Source: Consotaella salsifontis (lineage in GTDB: Bacteria; Pseudomonadota; Alphaproteobacteria; Rhizobiales; Rhizobiaceae). Taken from it: DNA of 64,000 nucleotides. Positions within the stretch are counted from its first letter, which is position 1; each line of letters opens with the position of its first letter. Below, piece after piece: positions 37,871 to 46,352 of this stretch. Location of the stretch: NCBI RefSeq assembly GCF_900167365.1, contig NZ_FUXL01000001.1, positions 265,507-329,506 on the forward strand. Reading direction: 5' to 3'. The notes below the pieces were generated by a model, which saw only the letters and a list, made by a program, of their open reading frames with translations, made no database searches and had not been told where the DNA came from. Position numbers and translations under genes: made by a program.

Positions 37871-37914
37871 AGGCCGGGATTCGCTGGGCGACGCGAATTC
37901 CGGCCTGGTTTTTT
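37871..37914 (+). terminator. Rho-independent terminator of the nuo operon
   Basis: AGGCCGGGATTCGC (37871-37884) pairs over 14 positions (one G-T) with GCGAATTCCGGCCT (37893-37906) around an 8-nt loop. A TTTTTT run follows at 37909-37914. It lies between nuoN and birA and separates their transcription. Confidence 0.88.
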
Positions 37915-38023
37915 CGGAGATGTGCATGGAGCATGGTCGCGGGGAGAAACGATGGGTCGTGCGCGCCAGATGCGGCTCCTATGCGGCCGTGCCTTTGATC
38001 GTTTGTCCTGAGCGAGTGGTGCC

Positions 38024-38797
38024 ATGACTTCACCATCGACCAAAGCGCCGCGGCGCATCGCGCTCGGCACGGTCGGATCGACGAATTCCATCGCCCTTGA
38101 AGCCGCTCGGGCAGGGGACCCAGGTGACCTATGGATCACCGCGGAGGAACAGAGCGAGGGCAAGGGACGACGCGGCCGCACCTGGATCTCCAGTCACGGC
38201 AATCTTTACGCCTCGCTCCTTCTCGTCGATCCGGCGCCGTTGAGCCAGCTTTCGAGCCTGCCGCTGGTCGCCTCTCTCGGCGTGAGAAACGGAATTTCGG
38301 CACTGCCGGCGCGGCGGTCGGTCGATGTGGGCATCAAGTGGCCGAACGACGTTCTTCTTTCCGGTCGCAAGGCGGTCGGTATCCTTCTTGAAAGCGAGAT
38401 GGTAGGTGGGGGGCTGCGAGCGGTGGTGATCGGCATCGGTGTCAACGTCGCCCGCGCGCCGGAGGGAACGCCCTATCCGGTGACCGCCCTTGCCGAGCAT
38501 GGGGTCATGGCGGGGCCGGAGGACGTGTTCCAGGCGATAGCCAGCGGGGTCTCGGACGCACTGGCTTTGTGGAAGCACGGTCAGGGACTCGCTGCCGTCA
38601 GGGCCGCCTGGCTCGACCACGCCGTCGGGGTCGGGGAACCGTGCCGCGTCAATTTGAACGACCAATCCCTTGAGGGGATTTTCGATTCGCTCGATGCGGA
38701 AGGGCGGTTGGTCCTGCGCCGGCAGGACGGTGGTTTCAGCACGATCGCGTCGGGTGACGTGTTTTTGTTGGGGGCGGAGGATAAGGCGCGGTCATAG
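38024..38797 (+). CDS. birA: Biotin--[acetyl-CoA-carboxylase] ligase
   Basis: The 257-residue protein contains the biotin ligase motifs VGSTNSIALEAARAG, SEGKGRRGRTWISSHGNLYA (the GRGRxGRxW-type ATP/biotin loop) and VGIKWPNDVLLSGRKAVGIL (with the KWPND active-site motif). It lacks the N-terminal DNA-binding domain of E. coli BirA, so it is a ligase only. It attaches biotin to carrier lysines; possible local substrate: the carrier at 42099-42467. Its place after nuoN is common in rhizobia. Confidence 0.93.
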   Translation: MTSPSTKAPRRIALGTVGSTNSIALEAARAGDPGDLWITAEEQSEGKGRRGRTWISSHGNLYASLLLVDPAPLSQLSSLPLVASLGVRNGISALPARRSVDVGIKWPNDVLLSGRKAVGILLESEMVGGGLRAVVIGIGVNVARAPEGTPYPVTALAEHGVMAGPEDVFQAIASGVSDALALWKHGQGLAAVRAAWLDHAVGVGEPCRVNLNDQSLEGIFDSLDAEGRLVLRRQDGGFSTIASGDVFLLGAEDKARS

Positions 38798-38894
38798 CCC
38801 GTTTCGGCGCACTATATTGCGGGATCGAGCATCGTAGAGGAAATCGGGCCGGTCGGATTGTCCCTCGGGGGCATGACGAGGGGAGACCGGCCAA

Positions 38895-40580
38895 TTGAAG
38901 GCAAAGCGACTGGACGTGAAGCAATTGGTGTTTGTGCCGCTCGGCGGCATCGGCGAGATCGGCATGAATCTCGCGCTCTATGGCTATGGACCGGCGGACA
39001 ACCGCGAGTGGATCATCGTCGATTGCGGCGTTTCCTTCGCGGGGCCTGAGATGCCGGGCGCTGACCTCATTTTCCCCGACATTTCCTTTATCGAGGCCGA
39101 GCGGCATGCCCTCAAGGGCATCATCATCACGCACGCCCATGAGGATCATTACGGCGCGTTGCTGGACCTCTGGCCCCAACTCAAGGCGCCCGTCTATGCC
39201 ACCGCCTTCACCGCCGGGCTGCTTCAGGCCAAGCGCGAAGGCGAGCCGGGCGCGCCGAAGATCCCGCTTACCTTGTTCAAGCCGGGCGACACATTTGAAT
39301 GCGGCCCCTTTTCCATTGAGGCGATCGCCGTCACCCATTCCATTCCCGAGCCCGTGGCCCTGGCCATTCGTACGCCTGAAGGCACGGTGCTTCACACCGG
39401 AGACTGGAAGATCGACGAAACGCCGGTCGTCGGCGCGCCCACCGATGAGGAGCGGCTTCGCAAGCTCGGCGCGGATGGCGTGCTGGCCATGGTCTGCGAC
39501 TCGACCAATGCGCTTCGGGAGGGCGTCTCCCCCAGCGAAACCGATGTCGCGCGTTCGCTGACGAAAATCATCTCCGAGGCCAAGACACGCGTTGCCGTCA
39601 CCGCCTTTTCCTCCAATGTCGGCCGTATCCGCGCCATTGCCGAGGCTGCGCGCGATGCAGGGCGCCAGGTGATGTTGATGGGCCGCTCGATGAAGCGGGT
39701 TGTCGATGTCGCCACGGAGCTCGGCTACATGGAAGGCCTGCCGCCTTTCATCTCTGAGGAGGACTACGGCTTCATCCCGCGCGACAAGATCGTCGTCATC
39801 CTGACCGGAAGCCAGGGCGAGCCGCGCGCGGCGTTGGCCAAGCTCTCACGGGACGAGCACCCGTCAGTGGCGCTGTCCAAGGGCGACCTCGTGATTTTCT
39901 CATCGCGCACGATTCCGGGAAACGAGCGTGCGGTCAACGACATCAGAAACGGGCTGATCGAGCGGGGCATCGAGGTTCTTGAGGACGGCGAGAAGCTCGT
40001 TCACGTCTCAGGGCACCCGCGTCGGTCGGAACTGCGCCGCATGTACGAATGGGTCAAACCGAAGATCGCGGTGCCGGCTCATGGCGAGGCGGCCCATCTG
40101 ACGGCTCACGCTGCTCTCGCTCGTCAACTCGGCGTTCCAGAAATCGTGGCCGCGCGCAACGGCCGAGTGATCAAGCTAGCCCCCGGTCATGCCGAGGTGA
40201 TCGACGAAGTGGCGAGCGGGCGGGTCTATAAGGACGGGCGTCTGATCGGTTCGGCGCAGGAACTCGGCATTCTCGATCGGCGGAAGCTCTCCTTCGTCGG
40301 CCATATTTCCGTCATGGTGGAGCTGGACGCGCGCCTGGAGCTCGACGTCGATCCTGATATCGTCGCCGTCGGCATCCCTGCCGTCGACAGCGAGGGCGAG
40401 GATATGGAAGAACTGCTGATGGACGCGGCGGAAGGGGCTGTCGAGAGCATTCCCCGGTCGCGGCGAAAGGACCTAGGCATGGTTCGCGAGGCTGTACGGC
40501 GGGCCGTTCGGTCTGCGGCGGCCGATGCGTGGGGCAAGAAGCCGGTCGTGACGGTTTTCGTCGTCCGCTCCCGCGGATGA
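38895..40580 (+). CDS. rnj: Ribonuclease J
   Basis: The 561-residue metallo-beta-lactamase/beta-CASP nuclease shows VFVPLGGIGEIGMNLALYGY, the zinc motif THAHEDHYGALL (HxHxDH), HSIPEP, TGDWKID, and beta-CASP motifs including SGHPRRSELRRM and PAHGEAAHL. RNase J acts as 5'-to-3' exonuclease and endonuclease in RNA maturation. The start given is TTG 38895 (MKAKRLDVKQ); GTG 38916 is an alternative. It lies between birA and a DUF1467 gene. Confidence 0.93.
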   Translation: MKAKRLDVKQLVFVPLGGIGEIGMNLALYGYGPADNREWIIVDCGVSFAGPEMPGADLIFPDISFIEAERHALKGIIITHAHEDHYGALLDLWPQLKAPVYATAFTAGLLQAKREGEPGAPKIPLTLFKPGDTFECGPFSIEAIAVTHSIPEPVALAIRTPEGTVLHTGDWKIDETPVVGAPTDEERLRKLGADGVLAMVCDSTNALREGVSPSETDVARSLTKIISEAKTRVAVTAFSSNVGRIRAIAEAARDAGRQVMLMGRSMKRVVDVATELGYMEGLPPFISEEDYGFIPRDKIVVILTGSQGEPRAALAKLSRDEHPSVALSKGDLVIFSSRTIPGNERAVNDIRNGLIERGIEVLEDGEKLVHVSGHPRRSELRRMYEWVKPKIAVPAHGEAAHLTAHAALARQLGVPEIVAARNGRVIKLAPGHAEVIDEVASGRVYKDGRLIGSAQELGILDRRKLSFVGHISVMVELDARLELDVDPDIVAVGIPAVDSEGEDMEELLMDAAEGAVESIPRSRRKDLGMVREAVRRAVRSAAADAWGKKPVVTVFVVRSRG

Positions 40581-40644
40581 CGAACGCGCTGCGTCAATGC
40601 GGCTGTGAGAATATCGGGGGAGAAGGGAAGGCGGACGCGCAACC

Positions 40645-40923
40645 ATGAACTGGATATCCGGGATCGCCGTCTTCTTCATTATCTGGTGGACCGTGCTCTT
40701 CGCGATTCTGCCGCTCGGGATACGGTCGCAGGCGGACGAGGGCGAATTCACCCTGGGAACCGAGCGCGGCGCGCCCGGCCGCTTCAACCTGCGGCGCAAG
40801 GTGATCCAGACGACCGTCGCAACGGTGCTGATCTTTGCCGCCTACTATGTCGCCACCCAGGTCTTCGGGTTCGGGCCCAATTCCATCCCGCAGATGATTC
40901 CCGACTTCGAGGCAAAGCCCTGA
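40645..40923 (+). CDS. DUF1467 family membrane protein
   Basis: The 92-residue protein has two membrane helices (ISGIAVFFIIWWTVLFAILP and QTTVATVLIFAAYYVATQVF) separated by the signature loop LGIRSQADEGEFTLGTERGA. This matches DUF1467, an alphaproteobacterial family of unknown function usually found near proS and RNase J. The methylmalonyl-CoA epimerase gene that I recall between RNase J and this gene in relatives is absent here. Confidence 0.88.
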   Translation: MNWISGIAVFFIIWWTVLFAILPLGIRSQADEGEFTLGTERGAPGRFNLRRKVIQTTVATVLIFAAYYVATQVFGFGPNSIPQMIPDFEAKP

Positions 40924-41604
40924 CTTGAGAAGCAGGCTCAATGTGGATTGGAGGGCCGTGGCGTCCTCCTCCGCGGCTTTGCTATCTCGTGCTTCTGCTG
41001 ATTCCGGCCGCGATCGCTCCCGGAGCGTCTCCGAACTGCTCATCGGGCTGTTTCAGCCTCGCATAAACGCGACGTACGACGCCGCTGCATATCGCCGCAG
41101 CGGCCCAATCGCTTCACGCCCTGATACAGGACAATGCTGCTGCCCCTGCAGCACCGCGCTTCGCTTTTCGTGAGACACTGCGTCGGCGCTGCCACCTGAA
41201 ACTCGGCCATTCGCGGCCAAAAAGGGCGTGATCGGCATTTCGGTCGTGCCCGATCTGCTCTGGGTTGCCGACAGCAGCATCACCTCCATCCGCCTCTTCG
41301 CTCCCATACTTGAAAACCAAGGTTCCGCGTGAGAGCGTGCCCGCGCTTGAGGAGGCGCAATTTCAAGCGGGGTATGAGGCGTTAGTTATGGGATCGGGCA
41401 AGCCTCCGGAAGCGTAAGCGCAACAGCAGAGCGCGTTTCGCTCATTGTGCGCTTGCAGGGAGAATGGTTGGCGTCGGGGTGGGGCAGAGCTGAACCATCT
41501 GACGCTTAAGGGCGGGATTTTCTGGCGCAGCGGGTTCGTCCCTCGTCGAGGCGAACCGGGCCGACTTGCCAGACCGCCGCAAGGCGGATGAGGAGCGACT
41601 TGCG
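40924..41604. other. Intergenic, 680 bp, no supported gene
   Basis: The stretch between DUF1467 and the oad cluster contains only short open frames. One plus-strand stretch (about 41210-41332) reads as plausible protein (KGVIGISVVPDLLWVADSSI then TSIRLFAPILENQGSA) but has no start or known domain. Another short piece ends QAGYEALVMGSGKPPEA at about 41407. They may be remnants left when the oad cluster was inserted; I could not identify them. Confidence 0.35.
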
Positions 41605-42018
41605 ATGCCCTCTTCGTCTGCCGGCGAACAGGGGGTATGCCGAGTGGGAGAAGCGATCTTTCTTGCAATATCGGTCTATGGACTTGGCATCTGCGTGGCC
41701 TTCCTCGCCGCGCTGCTGATCCGGGCCATCGTGGCGGTCCTCGCCCGACACAACGGGGCGGCCGCGCCGACACAGTCTGCGCCATCCGCGGCTCCGCCTC
41801 CGACTGCGCCGGCCAGCGCCGCGACTTCAGCCATTCCCACCGATGATCTCGTCGCGGTCTTCGCGGCCGTTCAATCGGTCCTCGGCTCGGTGCGCGTCGT
41901 TTCGGTCGAGCCCGCAGGGCGACCGTCAACATCGAACGACCTCGTCGCGATCGCGGCTGCGGTTCAAGCGACGTTCGGCAATCAGCGCATCGTCTCCGTC
42001 GCGTCGGTCAATTCTTAG
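41605..42018 (+). CDS. oadG: Oxaloacetate decarboxylase gamma-like subunit (OadG family)
   Basis: From ATG 41605, preceded by AGGAG with a 9-nt gap, the product has 137 residues. It has one N-terminal membrane helix (EAIFLAISVYGLGICVAFLAALLIRAIV, read in two halves), a Pro/Ala-rich linker, and a tail with two related 'DLVA..AAVQ...GS.RVVSV' repeats. A short single-helix protein with this layout, beside OadB and OadA homologues, fits the gamma subunit, which anchors and assembles the complex. Sequence similarity alone is weak and the call rests on topology and context. A TTG start at 41566 is possible but less likely. Confidence 0.65.
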   Translation: MPSSSAGEQGVCRVGEAIFLAISVYGLGICVAFLAALLIRAIVAVLARHNGAAAPTQSAPSAAPPPTAPASAATSAIPTDDLVAVFAAVQSVLGSVRVVSVEPAGRPSTSNDLVAIAAAVQATFGNQRIVSVASVNS

Positions 42019-42098
42019 GGGTTTGAGCGCGGCTCTCGCGGTCATCGAAGGCACCGCACGCTTTTCAGCTCGGATCGCTTTTCCAAAGGAAACAAAAA

Positions 42099-42467
42099 AT
42101 GCAGAGGAAACTAAAAATCGTTGTCGACGGACGGGCCTACAACGTCGTTGTCGATGATGCGGCTGACGCGGGAGCTGCGCCTGTCGCAGCGCCTGCGCCT
42201 CAACCGGCTCCTGCTCCCGCCCCGGCTCCTGCTCCTGCGCCTCAAGCTTCCAGCGGCCAGGAAGAGGTGAGTCCGCTCTCCGGCAACGTCGTCTCCGTCG
42301 ATGTCACGGTTGGCCAGGCCGTCAAGGCCGGCGACAAGATCATGACCATCGAAGCCATGAAGATGAAGTCCGCGGTCCATGCCAATTTCGGCGGCACGGT
42401 CAGCGCCATCAACGTCAAGGCGGGCGATGCGGTCGAAGCAGGGCAGACCTTGATGCTCATCGCCTGA
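42099..42467 (+). CDS. Free-standing biotin carboxyl carrier protein of the oad cluster
   Basis: The 122-residue protein starts MQRKLKIVVDGRAYNVVVDD, the strand that normally leads into the biotin domain of OadA. It has a Pro/Ala linker (about 28-50) and a complete biotinyl domain (SPLSGNVVSVDVTVGQAVKA) with the biotinylation site EAMKMK, Lys88. It carries carboxybiotin from the carboxyltransferase (alpha) to the membrane decarboxylase (beta). The alpha gene at 44114 ends before its biotin domain, so this gene replaces it. oadB follows 16 bp downstream. Confidence 0.9.
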   Translation: MQRKLKIVVDGRAYNVVVDDAADAGAAPVAAPAPQPAPAPAPAPAPAPQASSGQEEVSPLSGNVVSVDVTVGQAVKAGDKIMTIEAMKMKSAVHANFGGTVSAINVKAGDAVEAGQTLMLIA

Positions 42468-42483
42468 GGGAGCGGGGGCTGTC

Positions 42484-43737
42484 ATGGAAAACATTCACTT
42501 CATCGATCTCTTCCAGGGAATTGCCACACTGGCTTCGGCCGAGCCGAAGATCCTCATCATGCGGCTTTTCCTGATCGCGCTCGGACTGCTGCTGATCTAT
42601 CTCGGCAAGAAGGGCGTCCTCGAAGCCCTGCTGATGATCCCGATGGGACTCGGCATGGCGACGATCAACTCCGCGGTCCTGTTCGTCGCGCCCGGCGGCT
42701 GGCTGCGAGCCGGACCGAACACCATCTTCGTCGATGCGCTGGCGGGCGCCAACACGCCCGAGCAAACCACGACGCTGATGAACGTTCTGCAGATCGACTG
42801 GCTGCAGCCGATCTACACCTTCACCTTCTCCAACGGTCTCATCGCTTGCGTGGTGTTTCTCGGCATCGGCGTTCTGCTTGATGTCGGTTACGTTATGGCG
42901 CGGCCGTTCCAATCGATGTTCGTCGCGCTTTGCGGCGAACTCGGCACGATCCTCACCTATCCCATCGCCATCGCCGCCGGGCTGACCCCGGGGCAGGCGG
43001 CTTCCGTGGCGGTCATTGGCGGCGCCGACGGCCCCATGGTGCTGTTCACGTCCCTGACGCTGGCGAGGGAGATGTTCGTGCCGATCACGGTGGTGGCTTA
43101 CCTCTATCTTGGCCTAACCTATGGCGGCTATCCTTACCTCATCCGGCTGATGGTGCCGAAGCGGCTCCGTCAGATCCCCATGCCGGTATCGAAGCCGAAG
43201 AAGCCGGTGACTTCGGGCCAGAAGATGGCATTCGCCGTGCTGATGTGCGTGCTTCTGTCGCTGCTCTTCCCTGTCGCTTCGCCGCTATTCCTGTCGCTGT
43301 TCCTCGGCGTGGTGATCCGAGAGTCGGGCATCGCTCCCTATATTGAGCTGCTCAGCAACACGTTCCTCTATGGAGCGACGTTCTTCCTGGGGCTTCTGCT
43401 AGGCGTTCTGTGCGACGCAAGCCTGCTGCTCGACCCGCAGGTGCTGATCCTGCTGGTCCTCGGAATGCTGGCGCTGCTCATCTCCGGCATCGGCGGCATC
43501 CTGGGCGGCTATGCGATGTATTTCCTCTCCGGCGGAAAATACAATCCGGTCATCGGCATCGCGGCGGTCAGTTGCGTTCCGACGACGGCGAAGGTGGCAC
43601 AGAAGCAGGTGGCTTCCGACGCTCCGGGCGTTGTCATCATGCCCCAGGCCCTCGGGGTCAATATCAGCGGTGTGATCACGACGGCGATCATGGCCGCAGC
43701 CTTCATCACCGTCATTCAGGCGGCCTATCCGGGCTGA
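42484..43737 (+). CDS. oadB: Sodium-translocating decarboxylase beta subunit (OadB family)
   Basis: The 417-residue multi-pass membrane protein carries the OadB motifs. VIGGADGPMVLFTSL includes Asp182, at the position of the essential Na+-coupling Asp. CDASLLLDPQVLILLVLGML and YFLSGGKYNPVIGIAAVSCV, followed by PTTAKVAQKQ, match the conserved region of the sodium-ion pump family. OadB decarboxylates carboxybiotin and exports Na+. It follows the carrier gene by 16 bp and the alpha gene is 376 bp downstream. Confidence 0.9.
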   Translation: MENIHFIDLFQGIATLASAEPKILIMRLFLIALGLLLIYLGKKGVLEALLMIPMGLGMATINSAVLFVAPGGWLRAGPNTIFVDALAGANTPEQTTTLMNVLQIDWLQPIYTFTFSNGLIACVVFLGIGVLLDVGYVMARPFQSMFVALCGELGTILTYPIAIAAGLTPGQAASVAVIGGADGPMVLFTSLTLAREMFVPITVVAYLYLGLTYGGYPYLIRLMVPKRLRQIPMPVSKPKKPVTSGQKMAFAVLMCVLLSLLFPVASPLFLSLFLGVVIRESGIAPYIELLSNTFLYGATFFLGLLLGVLCDASLLLDPQVLILLVLGMLALLISGIGGILGGYAMYFLSGGKYNPVIGIAAVSCVPTTAKVAQKQVASDAPGVVIMPQALGVNISGVITTAIMAAAFITVIQAAYPG

Positions 43738-44113
43738 TGACAAGCTTTCCCGGGGCCGACGCCTTGCGTCGGTTCCGGGGGTGCGGCGCTGTCTGAGCTT
43801 TTATGACGTGCCGCATGGTTCTAGAATTCGCCCAGCGTGGCGTGGCTGATCAGGCGAGATGGCGTCCGCATCGTCGGATCATGAGAGCAAGGTTCAACCG
43901 AGCTTGCCAAACTCATGATCGAAAGCGGGATGGCGGGCGATCGTACCAGACCAGTCGATTGCCGGAGCGGGTGAGCAAGAGGAGGCGGGCCGGAGTGGTC
44001 CGCAAAGCCCGCAACGGGTCGGGATCGGGAGGACCGGCTGTCGGGGTGCTTCGGCGGTTTGTCGGGCGGCCTGGCGTCTCACTCCCCCATCAATCGAGAG
44101 TAGGGGTTGCACC
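43738..44113. other. Intergenic gap oadB-oadA, no supported gene
   Basis: No reading frame in these 376 bp looks like real protein. The gap separates the alpha gene from the rest of the cluster, so oadA may have its own promoter. A GC-rich hairpin (CCGACG/CGTCGG, 43756-43772) just after oadB has no T run and is only a weak terminator candidate. Confidence 0.4.
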
Positions 44114-45700
44114 ATGGCTCAAGAAGTGAAGAAGCTCCGCGTGACGGAACTGGTGTTGCGCGATGCGCACCAGTCCTTGTTCGCGACACGCATGCGCATC
44201 GACGACATGCTTCCCATCGCTGAAAAGCTCGACAATGTCGGCTTCTGGTCAGTGGAAACCTGGGGCGGCGCGACTTTCGACTCGTGCATCCGTTTCCTGG
44301 GGGAGGACCCGTGGGAGCGTATCCGCGAGCTCAAGAAGGCGATGCCCAAGACGCCGCACCAGATGCTTCTGCGCGGCCAGAACCTTCTCGGCTATCGCCA
44401 CTATGCTGATGATGTGGTCGACAAATTCGTCGAGCGCGCGGCCGTGAACGGCGTCGATGTGTTCCGCACCTTCGACGCGCTCAACGACATGCGCAACATC
44501 TCCCGCGCCGTCGCGGCGGTGAAGAAACAGGGCAAGCACGCCCAGGGCGTGATGAGCTACACCACGTCGCCGGTCCATACGCTGGAGATGTGGCTCAGCC
44601 TGGGTCGGCAGATCGAGGACATGGGCGCCGATAGCATCTGCGTGAAGGACATGGCCGGGCTGATCACGCCCTACGCCGCCTATGAGTTGGTGAAGGGCCT
44701 CAAGGCCTCGCTGTCCATCCCCGTGCATCTTCACGCGCACTCGACGACCGGCATGTCGACGGCGGCCATCGTGAAGGCCGTGGAGGCAGGCGCCGACGGC
44801 GTCGACAGCGCCATCTCGACCATGTCGCACACCTATGGCCATAGCGCGACCGAGTCGCTTGTCGCCATCTTCGCCGGCACCGAGCACGACACGGGCCTCG
44901 ATATCAAAGAGCTTGAGGAGATCGCGGCGTATTTCCGCGGTGTCAGGCCGAAATACGCCAAGTTCGAAGGTTCGATGAAGGGCGTCGACTCTCGCATCCT
45001 GATCGCGCAGGTGCCGGGCGGCATGCTGACGAACATGGAGAATCAGCTCCGTCAGCAAAAGGCTTCCCACCGCTTCGACGAGGTGCTCGCGGAAATTCCG
45101 CGTGTCCGCCAGGACCTCGGCTACCTGCCGCTGGTGACGCCGACCTCTCAGATCGTCGGCACACAGGCGGTGATGAACGTCATCATGGGGCAGCGCTACA
45201 GCGTTATCGCCGAGGAGGTTCAAGGCATCCTGAGGGGTGAGTACGGCGCTCTTCCCGCGCCCTGCAACGCGGAGCTCCAGGCGCGTGTGCTGAATGGCGC
45301 CGAGCCTGTCACAACCCGTCCCGCCGACCGCCTCAAATCCGAAATGGACAAATTGCAGGCGGAGTTGGAGGAGAAGGCGAAGGCGGAGAACTTCAAACTC
45401 GAAGACGGCGACCGTCGGAGCGACGACGTCCTGATCTATGCCCTGTTCCCGCAGGTTGGTCTGAAGTTCCTGAAGAACCGTGGAAACCCCGACGTCTTCG
45501 AGCCCGCTCCCGGCGTCGTGCCCGCGAAGAAGGAAGCTTCCGCGCCGGCTCCGACGCCCTCGCCGGTGGCGGCTGCTCCGACGGCGGCGGTGACGCCTCT
45601 CGGTACGCCGGTCCCTGTGTCGGTTCCTGGTCAGCGTCTTGCGACGTACCGGGTCACCGTGGACGGCAAGACCAGCACCGTCGAGGTTCTCGACGCCTGA
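44114..45700 (+). CDS. oadA: Oxaloacetate/pyruvate carboxyltransferase alpha subunit lacking the biotin domain (OadA family)
   Basis: The 528-residue protein has the carboxyltransferase TIM barrel: [16 protein letters not shown] with the metal Asp, [34 protein letters not shown] with the catalytic Lys, and the HLHAHSTTG metal motif. The PYC_OADA helical domain follows ([19 protein letters not shown], read in two halves). It ends [19 protein letters not shown], exactly where the biotinyl domain would begin. OadA moves CO2 from oxaloacetate to biotin; the carrier is the gene at 42099. Context favours the Na+-pumping oxaloacetate decarboxylase over a pyruvate carboxylase subunit. Confidence 0.9.
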   Translation: MAQEVKKLRVTELVLRDAHQSLFATRMRIDDMLPIAEKLDNVGFWSVETWGGATFDSCIRFLGEDPWERIRELKKAMPKTPHQMLLRGQNLLGYRHYADDVVDKFVERAAVNGVDVFRTFDALNDMRNISRAVAAVKKQGKHAQGVMSYTTSPVHTLEMWLSLGRQIEDMGADSICVKDMAGLITPYAAYELVKGLKASLSIPVHLHAHSTTGMSTAAIVKAVEAGADGVDSAISTMSHTYGHSATESLVAIFAGTEHDTGLDIKELEEIAAYFRGVRPKYAKFEGSMKGVDSRILIAQVPGGMLTNMENQLRQQKASHRFDEVLAEIPRVRQDLGYLPLVTPTSQIVGTQAVMNVIMGQRYSVIAEEVQGILRGEYGALPAPCNAELQARVLNGAEPVTTRPADRLKSEMDKLQAELEEKAKAENFKLEDGDRRSDDVLIYALFPQVGLKFLKNRGNPDVFEPAPGVVPAKKEASAPAPTPSPVAAAPTAAVTPLGTPVPVSVPGQRLATYRVTVDGKTSTVEVLDA

Positions 45701-46352
45701 TACTGGCGGGCGGGCAGACACATCACTGTCATGCCCGCCGGCTGGTCCAAGCCGCGACGGAGAGAGTTGCCGAGTCGGCGATTGTGAAGCCGATTCACCG
45801 GTTCGGCAGTCAACATTGAGGAACGTCAAGCCTGGGGCGCTTCGGGTGGCTCCGGGCAAAGCGAATTTCGATCAGGCCACGCATGGCTAACCGGCCAAGC
45901 GTGGCCTTCCAATCAGGTGTACCCTCGCCTTGAAACCGCCCCTTTGCTGGCTACCAAGACGGCATGGAAGAAGTGGAGCGGCGATCACTGCACAAAAAAA
46001 ATGCAAGGCCGAAGCCTTGCATTTCCAGGATGTGCAGGTCTCGATTTCCTGCCGGCTTGTTCGCCGGGGCTGCAGCCAAAGGCGCGCCGGAAATCATGTC
46101 CTCCCTAGACTAGACCGCGATTTCGGAAGCTTGTGTGCGGGCTCCGTTATGTGGGCGAAATTAGCGCCTCGATCGCGCCTTGTCACGCAAAATGTCGGTC
46201 TCATGACATTCTTTTTCACAATGTGAGTGTCGCGTGGGCAGGGGGATGCTGAACAAGCAAGCATCGCGCTCCTGCTTTTCAATCCGGTCCCGACCGTCTA
46301 TGAACCGGCTGGGCATCGCGCCCCTAAATCTCTATCGAAAGCACGCCCCGAC
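45701..46352. other. Intergenic oadA-proS, 652 bp, no protein gene supported
   Basis: Only short, unconvincing frames cross this gap. It contains a perfect minus-strand terminator (45992-46024) with no annotated minus-strand gene upstream of it, and probably the proS promoter in the A+T-richer part near 46180-46225. Confidence 0.4.
45992..46024 (-). terminator. Orphan minus-strand terminator; possible 3' end of a small RNA
   Basis: On the minus strand AAATGCAAGGC (46024-46014) pairs perfectly with GCCTTGCATTT (46009-45999) around a TTCG loop and runs into eight T residues (46000-45993). This is a classical intrinsic terminator, but no minus-strand protein gene lies upstream before proS. A small RNA from about 46100-46200 ending here is the simplest explanation. 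A 48-codon frame from 46097 overlaps the hairpin and is unlikely to be the reason for it. Confidence 0.6.

Noticed and set aside
42180-42250. Pro/Ala repeat (GCTCCTGCTCC type) as a possible tandem repeat array
   Set aside because: It is the ordinary Pro/Ala-rich linker of a biotin carrier protein, not an independent repeat element.
46045-46097. 48-codon minus-strand ORF starting at 46097
   Set aside because: Its frame runs through the terminator hairpin and the SD-like GGAGG is only 2 nt from the ATG. A small RNA explains the hairpin better.
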